From an uncultured Bacteroidota bacterium (GTDB lineage: Bacteria > Bacteroidota > Bacteroidia > Bacteroidales > UBA12481): a DNA stretch of 64,000 nt. Every line of letters starts with the position of its first letter. Position 1 is the first letter of the stretch. Positions 37,715 through 49,944 of this stretch are shown here, one piece after another. The stretch lies in contig CAINOB010000125.1 of the NCBI GenBank assembly GCA_903851365.1, positions 1 to 64,000 on the forward strand, read 5' to 3'. The notes under the pieces were generated by a model. The model saw nothing but the letters and a program-made list of their open reading frames with translations. It searched no databases and was not told where the DNA came from. A program made the position numbers and the translations under genes.

Positions 37715-38731
37715 ATGGATATCGAACAATTAAAACCAGAAGATTTTAAGAGCGACCAGATGGTTCGTTGGTGTGCAGGATGCGGTGATCACGCCATTCT
37801 TAGTTCAGTTTTGAAAGCCCTTCCGCAATTAGGCTACAAACATGAGGATGTTGTATTTGTTTCAGGTATCGGATGCTCCTCAAGATTTCCATATTATGTT
37901 AATACCTATGGTTTTCACGGTATCCATGGACGTGCCATGGCAGTAGCGAGCGGGGTAAAAACTTCAAATCCTAACCTGTGTGTCTTTGTCATTACCGGTG
38001 ATGGTGACGGACTCGCTATCGGCGGCAATCATTTTATTCATTTGGTTCGCAGGGATATTGATGTGAATCTGATCCTGTTCAATAATCGGATTTACGGACT
38101 GACTAAAGGACAATATTCGCCAACCTCCAAGCAGGGATCAGTAACCAAGACCTCACCATTCGGCACTATTGAGCAGCCCTTTAAGCCTGGTGGAATAACC
38201 ATTGGAGCCAATGGAACTTTTTTTGCCAGGACCATTGACTCAATGCCGAAGATCTCTACTGAGATTTTACTGGAAGCAGCTAAGCATAAAGGAACTTCGA
38301 TTACAGAAGTATTGCAGAACTGCGTAATTTATAATGATATGACTTTCGGGGACATCACCGACCGAGATAACCGCGACGACAGGATTATTATGCTGAAGCA
38401 TGGTGAACCTATGATTTATGGGAAGAATCAGGATAAAGGATTGATGATGAAAGACAATCAGATCCATGTTGTTAAACTTGGTGAAAATGGTATTTCGGAT
38501 AAGGATCTTTTAGTCCATGATGCTCATACCGAGTTTGCTGGAATTCACCTGTTGCTTGCTAATATGGACTATCCGAATTTTCCGGTTGCTCTGGGTGTGA
38601 TCCGTGCCTGTGAATCAGCAAAATCTTACGATGTTAAAATGACAGATCAGATCGAAGCGGTTCATGGAAAAAGCAAGATCCATTCCATGCATGATCTGAT
38701 GCATTCAGGATCAACCTGGGAAGTGAAATAA
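37715..38731 (+). CDS. korB: 2-oxoacid:ferredoxin oxidoreductase subunit beta
   Basis: A 338-residue thiamine-diphosphate subunit. An iron-sulfur ligand motif MVRWCAGCGDHAIL lies near the N-terminus. The TPP-magnesium motif is VITGDGDGLAIGGNHFIHLVRRDIDVNLILFNNRIYGLTKGQYSPTS. It pairs with the korA gene 3 bases upstream. A strong terminator follows. Confidence 0.94.
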   Translation: MDIEQLKPEDFKSDQMVRWCAGCGDHAILSSVLKALPQLGYKHEDVVFVSGIGCSSRFPYYVNTYGFHGIHGRAMAVASGVKTSNPNLCVFVITGDGDGLAIGGNHFIHLVRRDIDVNLILFNNRIYGLTKGQYSPTSKQGSVTKTSPFGTIEQPFKPGGITIGANGTFFARTIDSMPKISTEILLEAAKHKGTSITEVLQNCVIYNDMTFGDITDRDNRDDRIIMLKHGEPMIYGKNQDKGLMMKDNQIHVVKLGENGISDKDLLVHDAHTEFAGIHLLLANMDYPNFPVALGVIRACESAKSYDVKMTDQIEAVHGKSKIHSMHDLMHSGSTWEVK

Positions 38732-38748
38732 TCCACTTTTTGATATAT

Positions 38749-38780
38749 TAAAAAGGGGGCATATGCCTCCTTTTTTTTTT
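38749..38780 (+). terminator. intrinsic terminator after korB
   Basis: A hairpin of AAAAAGGGGGCAT with ATGCCTCCTTTTT followed by a long T tract. The tracked upstream start of the next ORF (38763) lies inside this hairpin, which supports a later start for that gene. Confidence 0.75.
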
Positions 38781-38810
38781 GCTATCTTCGGTTGTCTAGA
38801 AATACCCAAG

Positions 38811-41800
38811 ATGGAACAAAACCGCAATAAACGTCCCGATCTTCAGCGCCTTCTTGCTGAGCATACCGAACGTGTGAAAGAGTTAATGACGATTAACCGC
38901 ACGACTACAATAATATCTGAAGGGATGCCATTACCTGAAACACTCAGGCAGATAGCACTCATTTTGCCTCGAGGATGGCAGTATACCCAAAAAACCTGTG
39001 CGAGAATATTATTTGATAATCAGGAGTACCAAAGTCTCAGGTTCAAGCAAACTGAGTGGTTACAGCAACAGGAATTCTATTCTCCGGATGGCAAGACCGG
39101 TTTAATTCAGATTTTTTATACCCATCTGATGCCCGAAGCAGATGAAGGTCCATTCCTGAATGAAGAGCGTGATTTGATCAATAACATTGCCGGACTGATT
39201 ACTGGTTACCTCAACGGATTACTCGGTAAAACCATAGCTGTTAAACCTGCCCGTGAAAGGGAGGATTACAAGTATAAAAAAATTGTTTATACGGAATCGA
39301 TGAAAGACAGCCGTCTGCTTTTACAGCAATTTCTCAGCAAACTGACGGCTGATAAGAATATTTTCCATGACCTTATGAAATTCAAGGTATCGGAGATTTT
39401 ACTGGTAGCCACGCTCTATGACACCTTTATTCTTGAAAATGAGGACCGGTTCTTTGAACAGGCAATGGGAGAGATCTACCATCTAAGCTTATCATCCTTA
39501 CCAAGAATTACAGGTGCGACATCTGGAGATGATGCTCTGGAAATGCTAAAGGAAAAATCATTTGATTTTGTGGTTTTAATGGTCGGTGTTGATACGAGGT
39601 CGCCAGTTAGGCTGGCAGAGCGGATAAGGCGAAGGTATCCTGAGATGAAAATTTTCCTGTTACTTAATAATAGTTCAAAGATTGGCCTATATGAGGAGCA
39701 GGATTCCTTGCTTCCGGCAGTTGACCGAATGTTTGTCTGGAACGGTGATTCAAAGATTTTCTTTGCCATGGTTAAGCTGCTCGAAGATGAAATGAACCTT
39801 GATAATGATACCAGGGTGGGGCTGGTGAGGGTAATACTTCTCGTTGAGGATTCTCCAAGGTATTATTCCAGATACCTGCCCATGCTTTATACCTTGGTTT
39901 TTGAACAAACTCAGGAATTGATATCCGAGGCAAATACAAATGAGTTAGACAAGGTCTCGAGAATGCGAGCCCGCACCAAGATTATACTTGCCACAAATTA
40001 CGAGGAAGCTATAAACATTTTCAATAAGTATCAGGATTTTTTGGCATGCGTTATTTCTGACATGAAATTCCGGCGGGGTGGGCTGGTTCATGAGACGGCA
40101 GGTATCAGTTTTCTTAGGTATGTTCATTCTCATCGCAGCGACCTGCCAATGATTCTTCAATCTTCCGATCCCGAATGTGCCTCAGCCGCGCTGGAATTGC
40201 GAGCTACATTCATGAATAAAAACTCAGAAACCCTGCTGCAGGATCTTAAAACCTTTATCACTTACTCACTGGGGTTTGGCCATTTTGTTTACCGAGATAA
40301 CCAGGGTAGGAAAATTGCAGTTGCCCGCTCGATGAAGGATTTTGAAAATCATTTGCGTACCATTCCCGAAGAATCAATTCTGTACCATGCATTAAAAAAC
40401 CATTTTTCACTATGGCTGATGGCTAGAGGTGAGATTCAACTTGCAAAGATTATTAATCCAATAAAGGCTGATGATTTCAATAGTCCAAAGGAATTACGTG
40501 AATATATTATCGATGTAATCCAGAATTACCGTATCGATAAGGATAAAGGCAAGGTGGTTAATTTCGATGAAACTGCTGTTCTCGACTGGCGCAATATAGT
40601 AAGTCTGGGTACTGGCTCACTTGGCGGGAAAGGCCGCGGACTTGCGTTTATAAATACCTTAATTAATAACCTTGATTTTACTCAGATTATTCCTGATATC
40701 AATATTCGGACACCGCGAACCGCAATAATTGGTACGGATGAATTTGAGATTTTCATGCAGCGGAATAGCCTTACCAATCAAGTTTTGGAAGAATCGGATT
40801 ACATGACGGTAAGGAAATTATTTCAGGCAGGTGATTTATCCTTTAATCTTAAGAAGAAACTAAAAACCTTCCTGAAGCTGTTAAACATGCCTTTGGCCAT
40901 ACGTTCTTCCAGTATTTTTGAAGATTCGTTGCTTCATCCTTTCGCCGGAATTTTCGAAACCTACGTATTGCCAAACTCTGATCCCGACTATTCCGTCAGG
41001 TACAACCAATTGCAGGAGGCAATTAAAATGGTTTATTCCTCTATTTTTTCTCCTGAAGCGAGGATGTATTTTGAGGCAGTTAATTATCGGGTTGAAGAGG
41101 AGAAAATGGCTGTTGTTATTCAGGAACTTGTAGGTAATGAGTATGATAATTATTATTACCCTCATATCAGTGGAACTGCACAGTCTTATAATTACTATCC
41201 TGTTTCGCACATGGAGCCGCATGATGGCTGTGCTGTAATTGCTCTTGGATTAGGACGTTATGTTGTAGAGGGAGAGAAAGCATGGCGATTTTCACCCAAG
41301 TACCCCACTTTACAGATATCGTCGTTAAAGGATCAATTGAAAACTTCGCAGGTTTATTTTTATGCTGCTAATCTGAATAGAAGAGAATTGAACCTGTTGG
41401 ACGGGGAGGAGGCAGGGTTATCTAAGTTGGATATATCAGTAGCAGAGAGACATGGAACGATAAAACATTCTGCTTCAGTTTATGATGCTAATAATGACCG
41501 TCTCGATCCCGGTTTGCAGGGATTTGGCCCAAGGGTCCTGAACTTTGCCGATATCCTTCATTACGATTTTACACCTCTGGCCAAAACCATTGAGGTAATC
41601 CTGGATGTAGTTCACGAGGCACTCGGAACAGCTGTTGAAATTGAATATGCGGTGGATTTAACACCCGATAGTCAGCATCGTGCATCATTTTACCTTTTAC
41701 AGATCAAACCTATGGTTGGGGCCGATGAGGACTTTACTCTTGATATTGATACGGTGTCGCAGGATCATTCAATTTTATATTCTGAAAAAAGCCTTGGAAA

Positions 41801-42290
41801 TGGAAGACTGAGGGGTATTCAGGACCTTATTTTTGTTGATCCGAAGAAGTTCGATAAAATGAAAACGGAAGAAATGGCTGCAGAGATTGAGCAGATGAAT
41901 GAAAAGATGAGACATCAGAAAAAAGAATATGTCCTTATCGGACCGGGGCGGTGGGGATCGAGAGATAAGTTTATCGGCATTCCGGTCAAATGGTCCCAAA
42001 TTTCAAATGCCCGGGTAATTGTAGAAACCGACCTATCTGATTTTCCTTTGGATGCTTCCCTTGGTTCGCACTTTTTTCATAATGTTACCTCAATGAATGT
42101 GGGATACTTTTCGGTACATGCAGGTGGTAAAAATTTCATTCAGTACGATCTTTTGTTTGAGCAGACATTAATTGAGGAGGGAGCCTATTTTAAACATGTT
42201 AAATTCGAAAATGATTTAGATATTGTGATGGATGGTAAAAAGAGGATGGCGCTTATCCGTTTAAGTGATCAGCCTAAAAGTGAAGAATAG
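38811..42290 (+). CDS. receiver-like and PEP/pyruvate-binding domain protein, copy 1
   Basis: About 1159 residues from the ATG at 38811 (MEQNRNKRPDLQRLL). The middle holds two receiver-like domains. The first lacks the phospho-acceptor (DFVVLMVGVD). The second keeps the acidic pocket VEDSPRYYSRYL and a candidate Asp in CVISDMKFRRGG. From about residue 610 there is a PPDK-N-type ATP-grasp region (GTGSLGGKGRGLAFI, LAIRSSSIFEDSLLHPFAGIFETYVLP, GLGRYVVEGEKAWRFSPKYPT). The C-terminus ends GPGRWGSRDKFIGIPVKWSQIS. The function is unknown; a phosphotransfer role is inferred. A tandem paralogue follows 5 bases later. Confidence 0.82.
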   Translation: MEQNRNKRPDLQRLLAEHTERVKELMTINRTTTIISEGMPLPETLRQIALILPRGWQYTQKTCARILFDNQEYQSLRFKQTEWLQQQEFYSPDGKTGLIQIFYTHLMPEADEGPFLNEERDLINNIAGLITGYLNGLLGKTIAVKPAREREDYKYKKIVYTESMKDSRLLLQQFLSKLTADKNIFHDLMKFKVSEILLVATLYDTFILENEDRFFEQAMGEIYHLSLSSLPRITGATSGDDALEMLKEKSFDFVVLMVGVDTRSPVRLAERIRRRYPEMKIFLLLNNSSKIGLYEEQDSLLPAVDRMFVWNGDSKIFFAMVKLLEDEMNLDNDTRVGLVRVILLVEDSPRYYSRYLPMLYTLVFEQTQELISEANTNELDKVSRMRARTKIILATNYEEAINIFNKYQDFLACVISDMKFRRGGLVHETAGISFLRYVHSHRSDLPMILQSSDPECASAALELRATFMNKNSETLLQDLKTFITYSLGFGHFVYRDNQGRKIAVARSMKDFENHLRTIPEESILYHALKNHFSLWLMARGEIQLAKIINPIKADDFNSPKELREYIIDVIQNYRIDKDKGKVVNFDETAVLDWRNIVSLGTGSLGGKGRGLAFINTLINNLDFTQIIPDINIRTPRTAIIGTDEFEIFMQRNSLTNQVLEESDYMTVRKLFQAGDLSFNLKKKLKTFLKLLNMPLAIRSSSIFEDSLLHPFAGIFETYVLPNSDPDYSVRYNQLQEAIKMVYSSIFSPEARMYFEAVNYRVEEEKMAVVIQELVGNEYDNYYYPHISGTAQSYNYYPVSHMEPHDGCAVIALGLGRYVVEGEKAWRFSPKYPTLQISSLKDQLKTSQVYFYAANLNRRELNLLDGEEAGLSKLDISVAERHGTIKHSASVYDANNDRLDPGLQGFGPRVLNFADILHYDFTPLAKTIEVILDVVHEALGTAVEIEYAVDLTPDSQHRASFYLLQIKPMVGADEDFTLDIDTVSQDHSILYSEKSLGNGRLRGIQDLIFVDPKKFDKMKTEEMAAEIEQMNEKMRHQKKEYVLIGPGRWGSRDKFIGIPVKWSQISNARVIVETDLSDFPLDASLGSHFFHNVTSMNVGYFSVHAGGKNFIQYDLLFEQTLIEEGAYFKHVKFENDLDIVMDGKKRMALIRLSDQPKSEE

Positions 42291-42295
42291 TATTT

Positions 42296-45200
42296 ATGGA
42301 AGAATTGACCCACCTAAACCTGCCAAACACTGATTTCGGCGAAGCGGAATTTAAATTCCTCATGCAGCGACGGATAAACAAAGTATTGATTATCTGCAGT
42401 AATTATGATTTTTTCATGTTGGAGGAGGACGGCAGGATAGATGAACAGATTTTTAATGAGTATGTGTCATTAAATCTTCGATATCCGCCAATTTTCATAC
42501 AGGCAAATACAGCCCGCAAAGCTTTCGACCACCTTGATAGGGAGCACATTGATCTTGTTATAACGATGCTTAGTGTCGGCGAGATGGACCCATTTGAATT
42601 ATCCAAAAAGATCAAGAGCGAATATCCACATATTCCTATTGTCGTTTTGACTCATTTCAGCCGTGAGGTTTCCATCAAACTTGAGAAGGAGGATCTCAGT
42701 GCTATTGATTATGTTTTTTCATGGTTAGGAAATGCGGACCTCTTGCTGGCAATTATCAAGTTAATTGAGGATAGGATGAACCTCGTTTATGATGTAAATG
42801 AGGTTGGTGTGCAAACCATAATTCTGGTGGAGGATTCCGTCAGGTACTATTCTTCGTTTTTACCTGCCATTTATAAAATCGTATTTAAACAATCCAAATC
42901 TTTCATGCAGGAAGGATTGAATGAGCACCGGAAGATGCTCAGGATGCGAGGACGTCCCAAGATACTGCTGGCAACCAATTATGAGGCTGCCATTGATCTT
43001 TTCAATAAATATCGCGAAAGTACCCTGGGGATTATTTCGGATATTTCCTATAAGAGGCAAGGGAAAAAAGATCAGATAGCCGGCTTGAAGTTTTGCAAAA
43101 CCGTAAGGGAAGTTGATCCTTATGTTCCGTTTTTATTGCAATCTTCAGAATTGAGCAACCAGGCGCCGGCAACCGAGTTGAATGCAAGTTTCCTCCATAA
43201 ATACTCCAAGACTCTGGAAATTGAGCTCAGGAATTTTATGGTCAGATACATGAACTTCGGTGATTTTATTTTCCGTGATCCTGAGACGCGGGAGGAAATT
43301 GCCCGGGCTTCGAACCTGAAGGAGATGCAGGATATTATTCTTAAGGTCCCAATTTATTCAATTAAGTATCATTTCAATAACAATGATTTCTCAAAGTGGC
43401 TCAATGCCAGGGCTTTTTTTCAGATCGGCCGCCACCTTAAACATAAAACGCTTGAAGATTTCGGGAGTGTAGAGGCAGGCAGAAAATATATATTTGATAT
43501 TATCGCCAACTACAGATTATCCAAGGCCAGGGGAGTTATCTCCACGTTCGACCGGACCCGCTTTGATGACTACATGCTATTTTCCAGGATAGGTGAAGGT
43601 TCTTTGGGTGGCAAGGCTCGAGGACTCGCATTTATAGATTCATTTATAAAAAATCACGATCTGGCGAACCAATGGGAAGGTGTTTTGGTTACCATTCCCA
43701 GGACAGTAGTCATCTCGACCGAGGTTTTTGAGGAGTACATGGATCTTAATAACCTTTGGAAGATTGCGACGTCAAATCTGAATGATGAACAGATACTGCA
43801 AAGTTTTATCAGCGCAACATTACCAGTCAGGATTTACAAGGATCTCGACGCTTTTGCCAGAGTGGTCAGGAACCCAATCGCAATACGGTCGTCAAGTTTG
43901 TTGGAGGATAGTCATTATCAGCCATTTGCTGGTATCTATTCCACCTTTATGTTGCCAAAGGTGGATTCTGATAAGCAAAAGATGGTTTATATGATTGCCG
44001 ATGCCATAAAAGCGGTCTATGCTTCCGTATATTTTAAAAGTTCAAAAACTTATCTGGCAGCTACTCAAAATATTATCGATGCCGAAAGGATGGCTATCAT
44101 TTTGCAGGAGGTGTGCGGTAATAAATATGGGAACCGTTTTTATCCAACAATTTCCGGAGTAGCGCGGTCGATCAATTTCTATCCAGTTGGTTTAGAAAAG
44201 CCTGAAGATGGAATTGCTAATATAGCTTTCGGACTTGGTAAATTAATTGTGGAGGGAGGTGCCGGCCTGAGATTCTCTCCAAAATATCCAACCAAGGTTT
44301 TACAATTATCGTCGGCCGATAGCACACTGAAGGAGACTCAAAGGGAATTTTATGCACTGGATCTGGATGCAGAGCATTTTTATCCTTCGGTAGACGATGG
44401 TGTCAATATATCAAAAATGAAGATCCGTGATGCTTTGTCAGATTCGTCGTTACCATTTGTGGCATCGACCTTTGACATGGAGAATCACATTATCCGGGAT
44501 AATTTTGTTTACAGCGGGCGTAAGGTCATAACCTTCAACAATATTCTCAAACATAATACTTTTCCATTGGCGGATATTCTGAGAACCCTGATGAAGATTG
44601 GTGAAACAGAAATGAATAATCCGATTGAAATGGAGTTTGCTGTAAACCTGGATGTTCCTCCTGGATCGCCAAAGATTTTCAATTTCCTGCAGATTCGGCC
44701 AGTTGTTGAAAATTCAGATGAATTAAGTTTTCGGTTGGAGCAGGTAGAGGAGAAGAACACCATAATTTACTCTGTTTCAGCTCTTGGTAACGGACTGATT
44801 AAGAATATTCGAGATTTTGTTTATGTGAAACCTGAGTGTTTCCGGGCTGCGGACAGTCACGTTATTGCCAATCGGATTGAGGCGCTGAACGACCGCTTTA
44901 TCAAACAGGGAGGTAATTATGTTCTGGTTGGTCCTGGTCGAGGGGCTCGAGCGATCCCTGGTTGGGTATTCCGGTTAAGTGGCCGCAGATTTCAGCTGCC
45001 CGGGTTATAGTTGAATCAGGGCTTCCGGATTATCGGATTGATCCGAGCCAGGGTACCCATTTCTTTCAGAACCTGACCTCCTTCAGAGTAGGGTATCTGA
45101 CGGTAAATCCTTATTTGAACGATGGTCATTATGATCTTGACTTCCTAGCGGGGGTTGATAGCTTTTATGAGGATGAATTTCTCAGGCATGTGCAGTTTGA

Positions 45201-45309
45201 GGAGCCTCTTCATATCAAGATTGACGGGTCGCAGAACCGTGGAGTTATTTATAAGCCGGGATTCGGGGGACGAGGCCAAGCTAATCCACCGTTACCGGAG
45301 CAGCGATGA
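42296..45309 (+). CDS. receiver-like and PEP/pyruvate-binding domain protein, copy 2, frameshifted
   Basis: Paralogue of the preceding gene, about 1004 residues if one base is restored. A degenerate receiver (DLVITMLSVGEMDP) comes first, then a second receiver with VEDSVRYYSSFL and ISDISYKRQG. The PPDK-N-like part follows (GEGSLGGKARGLAFI, AIRSSSLLEDSHYQPFAGIYSTFMLP). ORF one stops at 45010 after GPGRGARAIPGWVF. Inserting one T after 44941 gives GPGRWGSSDPWLGIPVKWPQIS, as in copy 1, and continues in the tracked 115-residue ORF to 45309. Either a sequencing deletion or a recent loss. Confidence 0.85.
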
Positions 45310-45382
45310 TTTAATGGTGGAAACTTGAGTTAAATCATATGAATTCCTGATAAAAACTAGGTGATTAAATCATTGGTAAGAA

Positions 45383-45390
45383 TAACTTTG
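45383..45390 (+). promoter_or_regulatory. putative -7 element of gdhA
   Basis: TAACTTTG, exact TAnnTTTG match, 33 bases upstream of the gdhA ATG. No properly spaced -33 TTTG was found. Confidence 0.42.
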
Positions 45391-45405
45391 CTACCAGTAT
45401 TATAA

Positions 45406-46758
<1,353 letters not shown>

Positions 46759-46779
46759 TAGAAAGCGGATCTAAAAAAT

Positions 46780-46813
46780 AAAGCTGCCAACCTGATGAAG
46801 AGTTGGCAGCTTT
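46780..46813 (+). terminator. intrinsic terminator of gdhA
   Basis: Perfect 12-bp arms AAAGCTGCCAAC and GTTGGCAGCTTT around a 10-base loop, just after the gdhA stop. The 3' T tract is short. Confidence 0.7.
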
Positions 46814-46818
46814 ATTTA

Positions 46819-46850
46819 TAGCTGACGGCTTTAATAAAGCTGTCAGCTTT
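46819..46850 (-). terminator. hairpin at the fabD 3' end
   Basis: Arms AGCTGACGGCTTT and AAAGCTGTCAGCT with loop AAT. It overlaps the last codon and stop of fabD on the minus strand and probably terminates that transcript. Confidence 0.55.
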
Positions 46851-47730
46851 GAGATGCACTAAGAGTCTCAATGCTTCTGTCGACCTTTTTTATTAGTCCT
46901 TGTAAAACGTTTCCTGGTCCGACTTCTGTAAATTGAGTTGCTCCGTCGGCAATCATATTCTGAGCAGTCTGGGTCCAGCGTACCGGGCTCGTCAACTGTG
47001 CTACCAAATTCTTTCTGATGGTTGTGGGATCAGAGGCAGGCATAGCATCAACATTTTGATAAATCGGACATACCGGTGGAACAATAGGCGCATCTTCAAT
47101 AGCTTTTGCCAGTTCGGCTCGCGCAGGCTCCATCAATGGGGAATGAAATGCACCACCAACGGAGAGTTTCAATGCCCTTTTTGCTCCTAGCTCCTGCAGT
47201 CGCGCTATCGCCAGATCAATTCCCTGATGTGATCCGGAGATCACGATTTGGCCCACAGTATTGTAATTTGCGGGAACAACAACTTCATCTATTTCCTGGC
47301 AAACTTTTTCTACCACTTCATTCTCTACTCCCAGAATTGCCGCCATGGTTGAAGGATTCAATTCGCAAGCTTTTTGCATGGCGAGCGCCCTTTTGGATAC
47401 CAGGATAAGTCCATCTTCAAAACTCAAAGCTCCGGCAGCGGTTAAGGCCGAAAATTCACCCAAGCTATGTCCGGCAACCATATCAGGCTGAAAACCATCG
47501 CCCATGACTTTTGCCAGAATGACTGAGTGAAGGAAAATGGCAGGTTGGGTCACCTTTGTCTGGCGGAGATCTTCTTCTGTCCCGTTAAACATAATTTCAG
47601 TAATGCCGAAACCAAGTATTTCATCTGCTTTTTTGAAAAGGATTCTGGCAATTTCAGATTGATCAAAAAGATCTTTCCCCATACCGGGAAATTGTGCTCC
47701 CTGACCGGGAAAAACATAAGCTTTCTTCAT
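46843..47730 (-). CDS. fabD: ACP S-malonyltransferase
   Basis: A 295-residue enzyme loading malonyl groups on acyl carrier protein for fatty acid synthesis. The N-terminus FPGQGAQFPGMGKDL, the nucleophile Ser in VAGHSLGEFSALTAAG, Arg in ISKRALAMQ-type VSKRALAMQ, and catalytic His in GGAFHSPLMEPA are present. No other fatty acid genes flank it. It lies 9 bases downstream of folE on the same strand. Confidence 0.95.
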   Translation of the reverse strand: MKKAYVFPGQGAQFPGMGKDLFDQSEIARILFKKADEILGFGITEIMFNGTEEDLRQTKVTQPAIFLHSVILAKVMGDGFQPDMVAGHSLGEFSALTAAGALSFEDGLILVSKRALAMQKACELNPSTMAAILGVENEVVEKVCQEIDEVVVPANYNTVGQIVISGSHQGIDLAIARLQELGAKRALKLSVGGAFHSPLMEPARAELAKAIEDAPIVPPVCPIYQNVDAMPASDPTTIRKNLVAQLTSPVRWTQTAQNMIADGATQFTEVGPGNVLQGLIKKVDRSIETLSASQS

Positions 47731-47739
47731 ATTTTAATT

Positions 47740-48366
47740 TTAATGGAGACGTGCTGTTATCAAATGGATAAATTCCTCACGTGTTGCTGTGCGCAGAAAA
47801 GCTCCAGTGAAATCAGATGTTGTTGTCACTGAATTCTGTTTCTGGATTCCACGCATTTGCATGCACATATGCTGAGCTTCAATAACAACAGCTACGCCCA
47901 GGGGTTGTAATGTATCCTGAATGCAATCCCTGATCTGGGTGGTTAGTCGTTCCTGTACCTGAAGCCGGCGTGCATAGGCATCAACAACCCGTGCGATTTT
48001 GCTCAATCCGGTAACATGGCCATTTGGAATATAGGCGACATGTGCCTTGCCAAAAAACGGGAGCAAGTGATGCTCGCACATGCTATATAGTTCTATGTTT
48101 TTAACAAGAACCATTTGTCTGTAATCCTCATGAAAAGTGGCAGATTTAAGCATTTCGACCGGATCAAGCTTATATCCGTGAGTAAAGAACTGCATTGCTT
48201 TGGATACCCGCAGAGGGGTTTTTAGCAGTCCCTCGCGAGCGGAATCTTCACCCAGAAGGTCAAGAATCCGACGATAATGCTGCGAAAGTTCCTCGGTTTT
48301 TTCGTCGTCATATCTTTCGATTTTCTGATAACCATTACCGTCATTCTCGTACAGATTGAAATCCAT
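47740..48366 (-). CDS. folE: GTP cyclohydrolase I
   Basis: A 208-residue enzyme converting GTP to dihydroneopterin triphosphate for folate synthesis. Zinc and catalytic motifs are [48 protein letters not shown] and the late [18 protein letters not shown]. The ATG at 48366 (MDFNLYEND) is preferred over the tracked start at 48456, which overlaps the divergent mqnB start. Confidence 0.95.
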   Translation of the reverse strand: MDFNLYENDGNGYQKIERYDDEKTEELSQHYRRILDLLGEDSAREGLLKTPLRVSKAMQFFTHGYKLDPVEMLKSATFHEDYRQMVLVKNIELYSMCEHHLLPFFGKAHVAYIPNGHVTGLSKIARVVDAYARRLQVQERLTTQIRDCIQDTLQPLGVAVVIEAQHMCMQMRGIQKQNSVTTTSDFTGAFLRTATREEFIHLITARLH

Positions 48367-48454
48367 TTTATAAGTATTTGATAGAATGTTAGGACAAAGA
48401 AAGAACAAATTTTGTTTAGAAAGCTTAACTTCGGGCATCATTCCTGATCCAGAC

Positions 48455-49108
48455 ATGAGTCAATTAATTGTTATACCAACTTTATCAGAAGCATTGCCGT
48501 TGATTCGCTCAGCTGGATTTTCTCAATCCGACGATCCTCTCATCTATCAAAAAAATGACAGCGATTGGAAATTAATGATTGCAGGAATTGCCACAGTTCC
48601 CGTTTTATATAACCTGACCAGGCATTTATCGGCCAACCGATATGACAGGGTGATTCATGCTGGGATAGCAGGCAGTTATTTTCTTCCCTTACAGCCGGGC
48701 GAAGCGGTTCAAGTTGTCCGGGATACCTTTGTTGATGTTGGAATTGACCATGGAGGGATTTTTAGATGGATTTTTCACGAGAATCTTTGGAATCCTGATG
48801 AGAAACCTTTCCGTAATGGCTGGATGGAAGTTGAGGAGGATAAAACACTCCATTTGGAATCAGTGAACGGGATCACAGTTGATCTGGTTACTGCAGGTCC
48901 GGAACGAAAAGCTCGCCTCGCTGAACGATTCAATCCTCAAATTGAGAGTATGGAAGGTGCGGCTGTTTTTTATGTTTGTAAAATGGAGAATATTCCAGTA
49001 ATCCAGATCCGTGCAATCTCAAATTATGTTGGAGTTCGGGATAGGTTTAGCTGGAAAACCGAAGAAGCAATAGAAGCGATAACAAAAGTAATTTCTGGTT
49101 TATTATGA
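48455..49108 (+). CDS. mqnB: futalosine hydrolase
   Basis: A nucleosidase of about 217 residues from the ATG at 48455 that removes the base from futalosine in the alternative menaquinone pathway. Nucleoside phosphorylase-like features are [20 protein letters not shown] and the substrate-binding [31 protein letters not shown]. It overlaps mqnD by four bases. The pairing with mqnD supports the futalosine assignment over MTA/SAH nucleosidase. Confidence 0.9.
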   Translation: MSQLIVIPTLSEALPLIRSAGFSQSDDPLIYQKNDSDWKLMIAGIATVPVLYNLTRHLSANRYDRVIHAGIAGSYFLPLQPGEAVQVVRDTFVDVGIDHGGIFRWIFHENLWNPDEKPFRNGWMEVEEDKTLHLESVNGITVDLVTAGPERKARLAERFNPQIESMEGAAVFYVCKMENIPVIQIRAISNYVGVRDRFSWKTEEAIEAITKVISGLL

Positions 49109-49935
49109 AGATAAGTCTTGGTTTTAGTACCTGTCCTAATGATACATTTATTTTTGACGCACTGGTCAATGGGAAGATCGATAGCGAAGGCCTGGAATTT
49201 GAGCCATACCTCACGGATGTTGAGGACCTTAATTTGTTAGCTTTCAAAGGAGAACTCGATGTTACCAAGATTTCCTATCATGCGTGGCTTCATGTATGGA
49301 AAATGTATCGTATCCTTGATTCGGGAAGTGCCCTGGGAAAAGGGAGCGGGCCTGTACTAGTAGCTAAAAACCAATGTCTGGATCCCCGGTATCTGAGCCT
49401 GACAGTTGCCATTCCAGGGGAATATACAACTGCTAATATGCTTCTTCGGATGGCTTATCCCAATATCAAGGAGAAGAAAATATTTGTTTTTTCAGATATA
49501 GAACAGGCAGTTCTCGATGGTCAGGCTGATGCTGGTCTCCTAATCCATGAAAATCGTTTTACCTATGAGAAGAAGGGATTGGTTTTGCTTAGGGATCTGG
49601 GGCAATTTTGGGAGGAAACGGCTAAGGCTCCTATCCCACTTGGCGGGATCATGGTACATCGAAGGCTTCCAAAAGAAGTGATTGAGAAAATTAATCGTCT
49701 TGTTCGGAAGAGCCTTGAGTACGCTTTTCAGTATCCCGAAGGTACGGTTGGATACATGAAGAAATTTGCACAATCAATGGAACAGGATGTTCTCGAAGCT
49801 CATTTAAAAACTTTCGTGAATGAATATAGCCTTGAGCTCGGAGTTGAAGGTAAAAGGGCTATTCAGATATTAATTGACAAATCGACTGAAGCTGGTTTAA
49901 TTAATGATGTCCCTGAGGATTATTTTGTAATCTAA
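49105..49935 (+). CDS. mqnD: 1,4-dihydroxy-6-naphthoate synthase
   Basis: A 276-residue periplasmic-binding-protein-like enzyme that converts cyclic dehypoxanthine futalosine to 1,4-dihydroxy-6-naphthoate. Signature segments are LGFSTCPNDTFIFDALVNGKI, ALGKGSGPVLVA and ADAGLLIHENRFTY with the catalytic His. ATGA overlap couples it to mqnB, and the LanB-like gene begins 9 bases after its stop. Other mqn genes are not in the window. Confidence 0.94.
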   Translation: MKISLGFSTCPNDTFIFDALVNGKIDSEGLEFEPYLTDVEDLNLLAFKGELDVTKISYHAWLHVWKMYRILDSGSALGKGSGPVLVAKNQCLDPRYLSLTVAIPGEYTTANMLLRMAYPNIKEKKIFVFSDIEQAVLDGQADAGLLIHENRFTYEKKGLVLLRDLGQFWEETAKAPIPLGGIMVHRRLPKEVIEKINRLVRKSLEYAFQYPEGTVGYMKKFAQSMEQDVLEAHLKTFVNEYSLELGVEGKRAIQILIDKSTEAGLINDVPEDYFVI

Positions 49936-49944
49936 AATCAGGGA

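Noticed and set aside
38763-38810. Upstream start of the 1175-residue ORF
   Set aside because: The extra 16 codons lie within the korB terminator; the ATG at 38811 is the better start.
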